Shown: in pieces, positions 25,398 to 31,778 of the stretch | How the letters are laid out: each line of letters starts with the position of its first letter | Numbering within the stretch: the stretch's first letter is position 1 | NCBI GenBank assembly: GCA_902526825.1 | Contig: CABZMN010000003.1 | Location: 1 to 64,000 of the forward strand | From: an uncultured Candidatus Actinomarina sp. | Lineage (GTDB): Bacteria; Actinomycetota; Acidimicrobiia; Actinomarinales; Actinomarinaceae | Direction: 5' to 3' | Length of the DNA stretch: 64,000 nucleotides | Made by a program: the position numbers and the translations under genes | Notes under the pieces: generated by a model | What the model saw: the letters and a program-made list of their open reading frames with translations, nothing else | Told to the model about the DNA's origin: nothing | Databases searched by the model: none

Positions 25398-25471
25398 GGG
25401 CGCTTAGCTCAGTCCGGCAGAGCGCTTCCCTTACAAGGAAGAAGTCACAGGTTCAAATCCTGTAGCGCCCA
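25398..25471 (+). tRNA. tRNA-Val (anticodon TAC)
   Basis: Full cloverleaf: acceptor GGGCGCT (25398-25404) pairs with AGCGCCC (25464-25470); D-stem GCTC/GAGC; anticodon stem CTTCC/GGAAG with loop CTTACAA, anticodon TAC at 25432-25434; T-stem ACAGG/CCTGT with TTCAAAT loop; discriminator A. CCA is not encoded. Its 3' portion is the integration target of the island that follows. Confidence 0.95.
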
Positions 25472-25483
25472 CAAGGGTTTTTC
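25429..25483 (+). repeat. Attachment-site repeat, copy 1 (tRNA-Val 3' part)
   Basis: 55 bp from the anticodon stem through 12 bp beyond the tRNA. Identical to 26682-26736 and 47/55 to 28960-29014. Confidence 0.9.
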
Positions 25484-25505
25484 CAAAAATATTATTAGAA
25501 AAACC
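25476..25505 (+). terminator. Stem-loop after tRNA-Val
   Basis: GGTTTTTC and GAAAAACC (8-bp stem, 14-nt loop) follow the tRNA by 4 bp. There is no run of T after it, so it may be a weak terminator or a recombination-site structure. Confidence 0.3.
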
Positions 25506-25509
25506 TAAT

Positions 25510-25535
25510 CACACACACATTTCACACACATTTTT
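25510..25535 (+). repeat. CA-rich arm repeat 1
   Basis: Two CACACACA-type blocks separated by TTT and ending in CATTTTT. Similar stretches occur at 26542-26565 and 28821-28846, each near an attachment-site copy. Confidence 0.5.
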
Positions 25536-25549
25536 GAGATAATTGTTTT

Positions 25550-26539
25550 GTGCAAGTATCAAAAGAGTTCAAAAAAACAATCAATAGGAATCCGTTTAAT
25601 GAAAAATTAATTCATAGATATTACTTAGAGTCTTTATATTTCTTTGATAATACGATTGATAAGTCTTCTTTAATACCAAAATTAGAAAACCCAAGGATAA
25701 AATTTAACAATCTAGCATTAGTGGTTCCAGAAGATGCAAGAAAGATTGGATATAGACCCGATTTCACTTTGTACTTTAAAAACTACCAAAAAGAAGTGCC
25801 CGTAGAGGTCAAGTGGAAGTCAAGTGAATTCAATAAAAAGAACCAAATTGATTATATAAAAAATAATAATGGCTTTTTGGTTGTGTTTGAAAATGATTCT
25901 GAGGTTGGTGTTCCAACTGTTGTTATAAATTCAAAAGACTTTCAAGAATGGATGGCTAAAAGAATTTATACATTAACTAGAGATTCTTTGAATAGTAAAA
26001 ACATAGGGGACACAACTGGAAATAAATGGTTAGTCGCATTAAGGGGTGAAAGCCCAATGATTAACTTTAAAAGAATGATGAATGCTACTAATCAAAATTT
26101 TTGGGCTTTTAAAAATTCGAAATATGTCACAAACCAAATATTTAATTTACAAAAAAATGACAAAATGATTTTTCTTTTTTTTAAGAGTCCGAATACTGGA
26201 ATGGGTATGACTTCAGGTCAACAAAACAAAAAAATTGAGATTCTGGGTTGGGCTGAGGTTAATATTATTGAGCCTTACTATATTTGTTTAGAAGGTGAAC
26301 AAGCAGAGTTTTTTGAAAAAATAAGAAAGCAAAATAATCAAATAGTTTCTGTTGCTGACAGAAAATGGGTTCATTTTATAGATTTCAAAATTAATGAATT
26401 TCAAGACAATATCTCAATAGTTAGAAGAAGAGGACAATTAGATAATTACTTGGTAAATTCGAGCAATCAAGGCGGTGCCTTGACATCAATACCTCAAAAT
26501 ATATATGAAGATTGTATTTCATATATAAAAACTCAGTAA
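25550..26539 (+). CDS. PD-(D/E)xK nuclease with possible EVE/PUA-like C-terminal domain
   Basis: 329 residues, GTG start. R-P-D71-F-T-L-Y-F, then V-P-V-E86-V-K88-W-K, is a PD-(D/E)xK catalytic core as in restriction enzymes. From about 155 the sequence changes: K-W-L-V-A-L-R-G, N-F-W-A-F-K-N, L-Q-K-N-D-K-M-I-F-L-F-F and I-E-I-L-G-W-A-E-V, an order that recalls EVE/YTH-like modified-base readers. The second assignment is weak. It is alone in the first tRNA-bounded module, with no methyltransferase beside it, so a modification-dependent restriction factor is a reasonable guess. CA-rich repeats flank both ends. Confidence 0.6.
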   Translation: MQVSKEFKKTINRNPFNEKLIHRYYLESLYFFDNTIDKSSLIPKLENPRIKFNNLALVVPEDARKIGYRPDFTLYFKNYQKEVPVEVKWKSSEFNKKNQIDYIKNNNGFLVVFENDSEVGVPTVVINSKDFQEWMAKRIYTLTRDSLNSKNIGDTTGNKWLVALRGESPMINFKRMMNATNQNFWAFKNSKYVTNQIFNLQKNDKMIFLFFKSPNTGMGMTSGQQNKKIEILGWAEVNIIEPYYICLEGEQAEFFEKIRKQNNQIVSVADRKWVHFIDFKINEFQDNISIVRRRGQLDNYLVNSSNQGGALTSIPQNIYEDCISYIKTQ

Positions 26540-26541
26540 AA

Positions 26542-26565
26542 ACACACACACTACACACACATTTT
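26542..26565 (+). repeat. CA-rich arm repeat 2
   Basis: ACACACACA, CTA, CACACACATTTT immediately after the nuclease stop and about 116 bp before attachment-site copy 2. Confidence 0.5.
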
Positions 26566-26597
26566 CTAAAAAAACGTAAGATACATACTGATGTCTT

Positions 26598-26667
26598 CTA
26601 GTACTACCTAGTACAGCCGTTACATTTACTGATGTTTTAAATTGATACTCTCTAGTATTTTCTAGTA
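26598..26667 (+). repeat. Four CTAGTA boxes in two 10-bp-phased pairs
   Basis: CTAGTA at 26598, 26608, 26652 and 26662. Both pairs have 10-bp spacing (one helical turn); the last box begins 20 bp before attachment copy 2. Candidate recombinase-binding sites. Confidence 0.55.
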
Positions 26668-26681
26668 TTCAAATAATCATT

Positions 26682-26736
26682 CCTTACAAGGAAGAAGTCA
26701 CAGGTTCAAATCCTGTAGCGCCCACAAGGGTTTTTC
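26682..26736 (+). repeat. Attachment-site repeat, copy 2 (tRNA-Val 3' fragment)
   Basis: 55/55 identical to 25429-25483. It lacks the 5' half of a tRNA, so it is a fragment created by integration. Confidence 0.92.
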
Positions 26737-26760
26737 AGAAATCTTTACATAAATATGTAG

Positions 26761-26802
26761 CTCAACCGAACAAAAACCGAACATTTTCAATAAAATGACA
26801 CT
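26761..26802 (+). promoter_or_regulatory. Duplicated leader/promoter, copy 1
   Basis: 42 bp directly before an ATG, 36/42 identical to 27773-27814. It contains two CCGAA blocks and TAAAAT (26791-26796) 6 nt before the ATG, fitting a leaderless promoter. Confidence 0.6.
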
Positions 26803-27582
26803 ATGAAAAAAATAGCTGTTGTAATTATGTTTTTTTCATTTTGTGGTGGGTCCGATGAAACAATTGAACCATTAACAACGACAACTACATCTACAACTTC
26901 AACAACCACAAGAGATGAAGATACGACAACTACATCTACTACTGATACACAGTCAATAAATAATGATTGCCCCGAAAAGTTATTGTTTGACACTCCTGTT
27001 GATCTAAATTTGGTTACTTCAATTTTATATCCAGGACAAATCAGAGCTAATTATTTTAAACCACACGGTGGATTTAGATTTGATGGCTTAGGTGATAACA
27101 ACAACAATATTACAGTGAAGATCCCAATTGATAGTTTTTTAGTGCTTGGTAGTAGATATATTGTTGAAGGACAAGTTCAGTATATGTTTGAATTTAATAC
27201 AGCTTGTAATGTGAAATTTAGGCTTGACCACTTACTTGTATTATCTCCAAAATTACAAGAAATTGCAGATAATCTTCCCGCTCCAAAAGAAGGGGAAACA
27301 AGAACAACGAATCTAGAAAATGTAGAGTTTTTAAAAGGTGAAGTGATAGCTACCGAAGTTGGAATATTAAATAATGTATTCGTAGATTTTGGTATATATG
27401 ACTATAGAAAAGAAAATGAGGCAAGCAAAACTTCAGAATTAGTAAAATCGTTTGGATATGAAATTGCCAAACATGCAGTTTGTTGGTTTGATTGGTTAAC
27501 TCCTAATGACGAAGAAATAGTTAGAAATTTACCACCCTCTGGGAATGAGGGCAGCAGTAGCGAGTATTGTAAAAATAATTAA
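26803..27582 (+). CDS. Island lipoprotein with Thr-rich stalk
   Basis: 259 residues. Signal peptide with lipobox F-S-F-C14-G-G, then a Thr/Ser stalk (about 20-50), then a globular domain of about 200 residues with four cysteines and no family I recognise. Exported and lipid-anchored. Driven by the duplicated promoter. The paralogous start region of the gene at 27815 suggests both cassettes share a control, though the domains differ. Confidence 0.72.
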   Translation: MKKIAVVIMFFSFCGGSDETIEPLTTTTTSTTSTTTRDEDTTTTSTTDTQSINNDCPEKLLFDTPVDLNLVTSILYPGQIRANYFKPHGGFRFDGLGDNNNNITVKIPIDSFLVLGSRYIVEGQVQYMFEFNTACNVKFRLDHLLVLSPKLQEIADNLPAPKEGETRTTNLENVEFLKGEVIATEVGILNNVFVDFGIYDYRKENEASKTSELVKSFGYEIAKHAVCWFDWLTPNDEEIVRNLPPSGNEGSSSEYCKNN

Positions 27583-27591
27583 TATGAAATT

Positions 27592-27765
27592 ATGAAGAAA
27601 TACAAAAATGAATTAGGTGGTTTATTTGCTCTTTTAACTATAGTCTGGTCAGTATTTCGCGCTCTTCGCTCAAGCTACACTCCAACTCAAGCAATTCTTG
27701 TTGCTATATTTATGTATATTGGAATTCGTTTAACTTACTTCGTTTATTTTAAAAATAACAAATGA
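27592..27765 (+). CDS. 57-residue two-TM protein
   Basis: ATG to TGA, beginning M-K-K-Y-K-N-E-L-G-G. Two hydrophobic helices (about 10-23 and 33-52) are separated by a basic loop (F-R-A-L-R-S-S), with a Lys/Asn C-terminus. It lies 9 bp after the first lipoprotein gene and may be co-transcribed. Codon use looks like its neighbours. Family not recognised. Confidence 0.5.
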   Translation: MKKYKNELGGLFALLTIVWSVFRALRSSYTPTQAILVAIFMYIGIRLTYFVYFKNNK

Positions 27766-27772
27766 TAACTAA

Positions 27773-27814
27773 CTCAACCGAACAAAACCCGAATATTTTT
27801 AATAAAATGTAAAT
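27773..27814 (+). promoter_or_regulatory. Duplicated leader/promoter, copy 2
   Basis: 36/42 identical to 26761-26802; TAAAAT at 27803-27808, 6 nt before the ATG at 27815. Confidence 0.6.
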
Positions 27815-28813
27815 ATGAAACGATTACTTATTTTTTTAATTCTAATTTCATTTTGTGGTGGAAGCTCTAATTCATCTTCAACAGCAGAAACTACTGTAAA
27901 GGAGACAACAACTACTGTAAAAGAGACAACCACTACTGTTGCCCCAACAACAACTACATCAAGTACAACAACTACATCAAGTACAACAACTACATCAAGT
28001 ACAACAACTACTGTTGCCCCGACAACAACTACATCAAGTACAACAACTACTGTTGCCCCGACAACAACTACTACAACACTACCTGAATATATTTATGAAG
28101 TTGTTAACGTAGACAACCCCCCATTTTGGGGAACTATATTTATAACTGGAAATATAATTACAGAAAACGATCCCTCAACTTATCTATCGCAGGAATATAA
28201 AGGAATCGATTACAGATCAATGTTTGATAGAAGAAAAGCTAGTTTTTCTAATATGGAAGCTCATATATTTGATACTTATTATTCAGATGATCATTACATT
28301 GAGGTACAAGTCAATTCAGAGTTTACTTTTGAACAAGCTGAGTTAGAAAGCTATAAATATGCATGGTTAATAGGACAGCTTCCTAAAGTTTTAAAAAAGG
28401 ATATCGAGACAGTTTGGATACATAAAGGTAATAATGATTGGGGAGGTGGAAATAATAATATCTTAATTCACACGGGACAAACTCCTGAATATGAGAACTA
28501 TTCTACTGGAAATATAGTTGAAGAAACTCTTATTCATGAAGCAGCACATTCTTCAATTGATGCCTATTATTACGGTACTTCTGAATGGAATGAACAGGTT
28601 AAAAATGATGGAAACAAATATGTAAGTACTTATGCTAAAGACTTTCCGAATAGAGAAGATATAGCGGAAATGTTTCCACTTTATATAGCTGTAAGATATT
28701 TTCCAGATAGGATTAGCGAAGACGTTAAAAATAAATTTTTAAGTACTTCTATAAATCGAGTTAAATACTTTGACAGTCAAAATTTAGACTTTTCTATTTA
28801 TATTGATGATTAA
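27815..28813 (+). CDS. Island lipoprotein, zincin-like metallopeptidase candidate
   Basis: 332 residues. Signal peptide and lipobox I-S-F-C14-G-G, then a Thr/Ser/Val/Pro stalk (about 20-88) built from in-frame 18-bp repeats, then a domain with L-I-H241-E-A-A-H245-S-S, an H-E-x-x-H zinc-binding site, and R-E-D-I-A-E-M-F (about 280-287) that could give the third ligand, as in gluzincins. Likely a surface-tethered peptidase on a flexible stalk. Activity and substrate are inferred only from the motif. Confidence 0.7.
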   Translation: MKRLLIFLILISFCGGSSNSSSTAETTVKETTTTVKETTTTVAPTTTTSSTTTTSSTTTTSSTTTTVAPTTTTSSTTTTVAPTTTTTTLPEYIYEVVNVDNPPFWGTIFITGNIITENDPSTYLSQEYKGIDYRSMFDRRKASFSNMEAHIFDTYYSDDHYIEVQVNSEFTFEQAELESYKYAWLIGQLPKVLKKDIETVWIHKGNNDWGGGNNNILIHTGQTPEYENYSTGNIVEETLIHEAAHSSIDAYYYGTSEWNEQVKNDGNKYVSTYAKDFPNREDIAEMFPLYIAVRYFPDRISEDVKNKFLSTSINRVKYFDSQNLDFSIYIDD

Positions 28814-28820
28814 TTAATTT

Positions 28821-28846
28821 CACACCCACAAAACACCCACAAATTT
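28821..28846 (+). repeat. CA-rich arm repeat 3
   Basis: CACACCCACA, AAA, CACCCACAAATTT just after a stop codon and about 113 bp before attachment copy 3, close to the spacing seen for copy 2. Confidence 0.45.
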
Positions 28847-28939
28847 CTTAAAATTATAAATACTCTCTGATAACTTCTGATATCTTTTTGAGAAAGCATA
28901 ATTTCATTGACTCTATAAATTGAGACTCTGTGATACAAC

Positions 28940-28945
28940 CTAGTA
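28940..28945 (+). repeat. CTAGTA box near attachment copy 3
   Basis: Begins exactly 20 bp before the copy-3 core, as the 26662 box does for copy 2. Confidence 0.45.
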
Positions 28946-28959
28946 TTTATTAGTTCTTT

Positions 28960-29014
28960 CCTTACAAGGAAGAAGTCCTAGGTTCAAATCTTGTTGTGCC
29001 GACAGGGGTTTCTC
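28960..29014 (+). repeat. Attachment-site repeat, copy 3 (decayed)
   Basis: 47/55 identical to copy 1; the first 18 bp are perfect and substitutions fall in the T-arm and acceptor part. An older copy marking the right end of the island. Confidence 0.82.
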
Positions 29015-29044
29015 AAAATTTATTTTGGAATATTTAATATTAGT

Positions 29045-30109
29045 TTATAATTTCATTTTTAAGGCATCGACAATTTGCTTTGATGGATAACTATTATTCT
29101 TTTTAAAGCTGGACATAAATTCTTCATGATTTTTAAAGAAATGTTCAATGTACTCTTCATGATAATTACACAAATACAAGTTATTACTGGTTTCAAATAT
29201 GTGATTTTGATCTAAATGTTCATTTCTCCAAACCAACGTAGGGACTCCTAATATAGAACATTCTTCAACAACTCCACCTCCATCTGTAATAACAAATTTT
29301 GCATTGTTTAGCTTGTTTATAAATACATCATATGGTTGAAGATCATTCGTCTGTATATTGTTTTCTTTCAATTGATTTAACAATTTAAATGACTTCAGTT
29401 TATTTTTTGTTGGAATATGAAGATACCAAGTGATATCAAATTTTTTAGAAATTTTAATTATTGAATTTACAAGTAATGTCATCCTATTTTTACTATTTAT
29501 ATTTTCGGTTCTATGGATAGAGACTATTACATCATTCGAAATAATTGAGTCCATTTTTACTTTTGAAACACTATCATAAATTGTATTAGTAGATATTTCA
29601 ATAATCTCACCTTTTACATTCCATTTCTTAAGCTGGTCTAATTGGCTGGTTCCGTTTGTAATTAAGATATCTGATAGTTTTGCACAAATATACCTAATTA
29701 CCGATTCGGGAAAGTGTTTGAAAATTCCTGGTACAGGATGTCCTGCTTCAAGTAATATCAACTTACCTCGATTTACTTTTACTAATAAACTTCCTAAAAG
29801 TGTCGAAAGAGTGTCACCATGTACAAAGCAAAATTTAGATTTTATTGTTTTTTGTCTTATAAAAAGAATTTTTAATAAATTCCTAATAAACCATTTAATT
29901 AAACCGAAATAAGTACCTAGATTTTTTTTGTTATTTGAAAATTCAACATATTTGTAATCTTGTAGAATTTTATTTTTTAAATTTGATGTTATTTCACTAT
30001 GTTGTTTTAAATCATAAACTGTCGTTTTTATATCATTCATGATAAATTCATTAATTACAGGTATACATTTGATGAATTGAGCTTTTGTTCCAATAATAAA
30101 GTTGATCAA
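29045..30109 (-). CDS. UDP-GlcNAc 2-epimerase family protein (WecB/WbpI-like)
   Basis: 354 residues. Family marks: G-T-K-A-Q-F-I-K (N-terminus), F-V-H-G-D-T (about 93-98), L-E-A-G-H (about 117-121), S-I-H-R-T-E-N (about 200-206), T-D-G-G-G-V-V-E-E (about 275-283). With the acetyltransferase just upstream (5 bp gap) and the aminotransferase/dehydrogenase divergent, it fits the WbpI step, UDP-GlcNAc(3NAc)A to UDP-ManNAc(3NAc)A. It could also be a UDP-GlcNAc 2-epimerase like the paralogue at 23580. Confidence 0.8.
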   Translation of the reverse strand: MINFIIGTKAQFIKCIPVINEFIMNDIKTTVYDLKQHSEITSNLKNKILQDYKYVEFSNNKKNLGTYFGLIKWFIRNLLKILFIRQKTIKSKFCFVHGDTLSTLLGSLLVKVNRGKLILLEAGHPVPGIFKHFPESVIRYICAKLSDILITNGTSQLDQLKKWNVKGEIIEISTNTIYDSVSKVKMDSIISNDVIVSIHRTENINSKNRMTLLVNSIIKISKKFDITWYLHIPTKNKLKSFKLLNQLKENNIQTNDLQPYDVFINKLNNAKFVITDGGGVVEECSILGVPTLVWRNEHLDQNHIFETSNNLYLCNYHEEYIEHFFKNHEEFMSSFKKNNSYPSKQIVDALKMKL

Positions 30110-30114
30110 GAATT

Positions 30115-30603
30115 CTATTCTTTTCTATAATTTTTAGTCTTTATTTCTGCAGGGTTTCCAAATGCTATTGAATTTTTAGTTATATTTTTAGTTACAACGC
30201 TTCCAGCACCGATTAAGCTAAACTCACCAATTTCAACTCCAGCAATTATGGTTGAATTTGCCCCTAAGGATACATTGTCTTTTATCTCAGTTGAAATAAT
30301 TAAATTTTTATCCCATTCTTCAACTTTGGGATATAAATCATTCGTAAATACAACACTTGGTCCAATAAATACATTATTGCCTATTGTTACACCCTTATAA
30401 ATAGATACATTGTTTTGGATTTTAACATCGTTACCAATAATGACTCCTTCATCAATGTAAACGTTCTGTCCAATTATGACATTATTTCCTATTGTTACGT
30501 TTTCACGTATATGAGAAAAGTGCCATATCTTTGTATTATTTCCAATCAAGGAATTTTCTGAAACAAATGAACTTTTATGTATAAATACTCCGTTTCGCTC
30601 CAT
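30115..30603 (-). CDS. Hexapeptide-repeat N-acetyltransferase (WbpD-like)
   Basis: 162 residues, left-handed beta-helix. K-I-W-H-F-S-H-I, then I-G-Q-N-V-Y-I, K-I-Q-N-N-V-S-I-Y-K-G-V and G-P-S-V-V-F-T-N-D are the signature order of WbpD/WlbB, which acetylates the 3-amino group of UDP-GlcNAc3NA. TACAAT lies 6 nt before the ATG, so the transcript is likely leaderless. Co-transcribed with the epimerase. Confidence 0.85.
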   Translation of the reverse strand: MERNGVFIHKSSFVSENSLIGNNTKIWHFSHIRENVTIGNNVIIGQNVYIDEGVIIGNDVKIQNNVSIYKGVTIGNNVFIGPSVVFTNDLYPKVEEWDKNLIISTEIKDNVSLGANSTIIAGVEIGEFSLIGAGSVVTKNITKNSIAFGNPAEIKTKNYRKE

Positions 30604-30609
30604 TATTTA

Positions 30610-30615
30610 ATTGTA
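30610..30615 (-). promoter_or_regulatory. -10 box of wbpD-like gene, leaderless
   Basis: Minus strand reads TACAAT, TAAATA, ATG; the same TAAATA spacer as at the SAM hydrolase gene. Confidence 0.5.
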
Positions 30616-30661
30616 CTTATTTAATTTCAATTATTGACTAAAAATAATTTGAAAATAAATG

Positions 30662-30667
30662 TATATT
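30662..30667 (+). promoter_or_regulatory. -10 box of wbpE-like gene, leaderless
   Basis: TATATT, 7 nt, ATG at 30675. Divergent from the wbpD-like promoter about 50 bp away. Confidence 0.5.
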
Positions 30668-30674
30668 TAAGTCA

Positions 30675-31778
30675 ATGGTAAACATTCCACTTGCTAATCC
30701 ATCTAGGGAATTAGAGTATATTTCAAATTTTGACGAAAAGCTTAGTAAACAGCTAAGAGGTGGTGTGTATATCGGTGGAGAAAGTGTAAATAATTTCGAA
30801 AATAATTTTAAAAAAATTATTGGAACGAAATATTGTGTCTCTCTTAATTCTGGAACTGATGCATTAATTCTTGCTTTAATTGCTTTAGGAATAAAAAAAG
30901 GTGATAAGGTCCTTGTTCCTTCTTTTACTTTCTTTTCAACAGTGGAGTGTATATTGCAACTTAATGCGATTCCAGTTTTTGTTGATATAAATCTACAAAA
31001 TTATACTCTTGATTTAAATGACTTTAGTAAGAAGGCTACTTCTAAAATAAAAGCAGCTATACCTGTTCACTTATTTGGAAATGATGCACAAATAACTGAG
31101 ATTAAAAAAATTTGTATAGAAAAAAATATAAAATTAGTTGAAGATGTAGCTCAGGCATTTGGAAGCAAAAATGAAAAAAATAATTTTTTAGGATCTATCG
31201 GGGACATTGGTGCCTTTTCTTTTTTTCCTAGCAAAACTCTGGGTGGAATTGGGGATGGAGGCTGCATCACAACAAACAATTACCAAATATATAAAAAAAT
31301 AAAAATGTTAAAAAATCATGGTCAAATAAAAAAATATAAGCATGAGATTGTTGGAGGTAATTCAAGATTAGATTCTATAAATGCATTTATTCTTAACGAG
31401 AAGTTAGCTATTTTTTCAAAAATTCGTAATACAAGAAATAAATTTTATAAATTCTATTTAGATAACTTAAATGACATTGAATGGATAAACCTTCCTAAGA
31501 AAAATAATAATGAGACAGTTTTAAATTATTTTACAATAAGTGTACCCGTAAATATAAGGAGTAGATTAATGGCTTATTTAAGTCAAAAAAATATAGGCAA
31601 TGCTATATACTACAAGACACCAATACACCATCAAAAAGTAATTACAAAAAATAGTAAAAAAATAAAGCTCAAAAATACAGAAAGTGCTTCAAAGAGTGTG
31701 TTATCTCTCCCATTATATTCATTTCCAACTGATGATGAATTAGAATACATTGTCACCTCAATAAGGAAATTTAGGTGA
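30675..31778 (+). CDS. DegT/DnrJ/EryC1 PLP aminotransferase (WbpE-like)
   Basis: 367 residues. S-G-T-D-A-L (about 57), P-S-F-T-F-F-S-T (about 85), E-D-V-A-Q-A-F-G (about 155) and F-F-P-S-K-T-L-G-G-I-G-D-G-G (about 180-193, PLP-binding Lys) are present. In WbpE-type enzymes this step converts UDP-3-keto-GlcNAcA to the 3-amino sugar. The neighbours WbpD-like and an oxidoreductase make that role likely. 4 bp overlap (GTGA) with the oxidoreductase. Confidence 0.85.
   Translation: MVNIPLANPSRELEYISNFDEKLSKQLRGGVYIGGESVNNFENNFKKIIGTKYCVSLNSGTDALILALIALGIKKGDKVLVPSFTFFSTVECILQLNAIPVFVDINLQNYTLDLNDFSKKATSKIKAAIPVHLFGNDAQITEIKKICIEKNIKLVEDVAQAFGSKNEKNNFLGSIGDIGAFSFFPSKTLGGIGDGGCITTNNYQIYKKIKMLKNHGQIKKYKHEIVGGNSRLDSINAFILNEKLAIFSKIRNTRNKFYKFYLDNLNDIEWINLPKKNNNETVLNYFTISVPVNIRSRLMAYLSQKNIGNAIYYKTPIHHQKVITKNSKKIKLKNTESASKSVLSLPLYSFPTDDELEYIVTSIRKFR

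Noticed and set aside
25398-25505. Possible second tRNA gene or attenuator from the stem-loop after tRNA-Val
   Set aside because: The 8-bp stem has a 14-nt loop, no T run after it, and part of it belongs to the attachment repeat. Kept only as a low-confidence structure.
26682-26736. Functional tRNA gene at the second repeat
   Set aside because: The 5' half (acceptor strand, D-arm) is missing; only the 3' part of tRNA-Val is present.
27900-28085. CRISPR or minisatellite array from the 18-bp repeats
   Set aside because: The repeats are in frame and encode the Thr/Ser stalk of the lipoprotein; there are no spacers. No CRISPR array is seen anywhere in the window.
25429-29014. Complete prophage or ICE
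   Set aside because: No integrase, capsid, terminase, replication or conjugation gene is present and the interval is only 3.6 kb.
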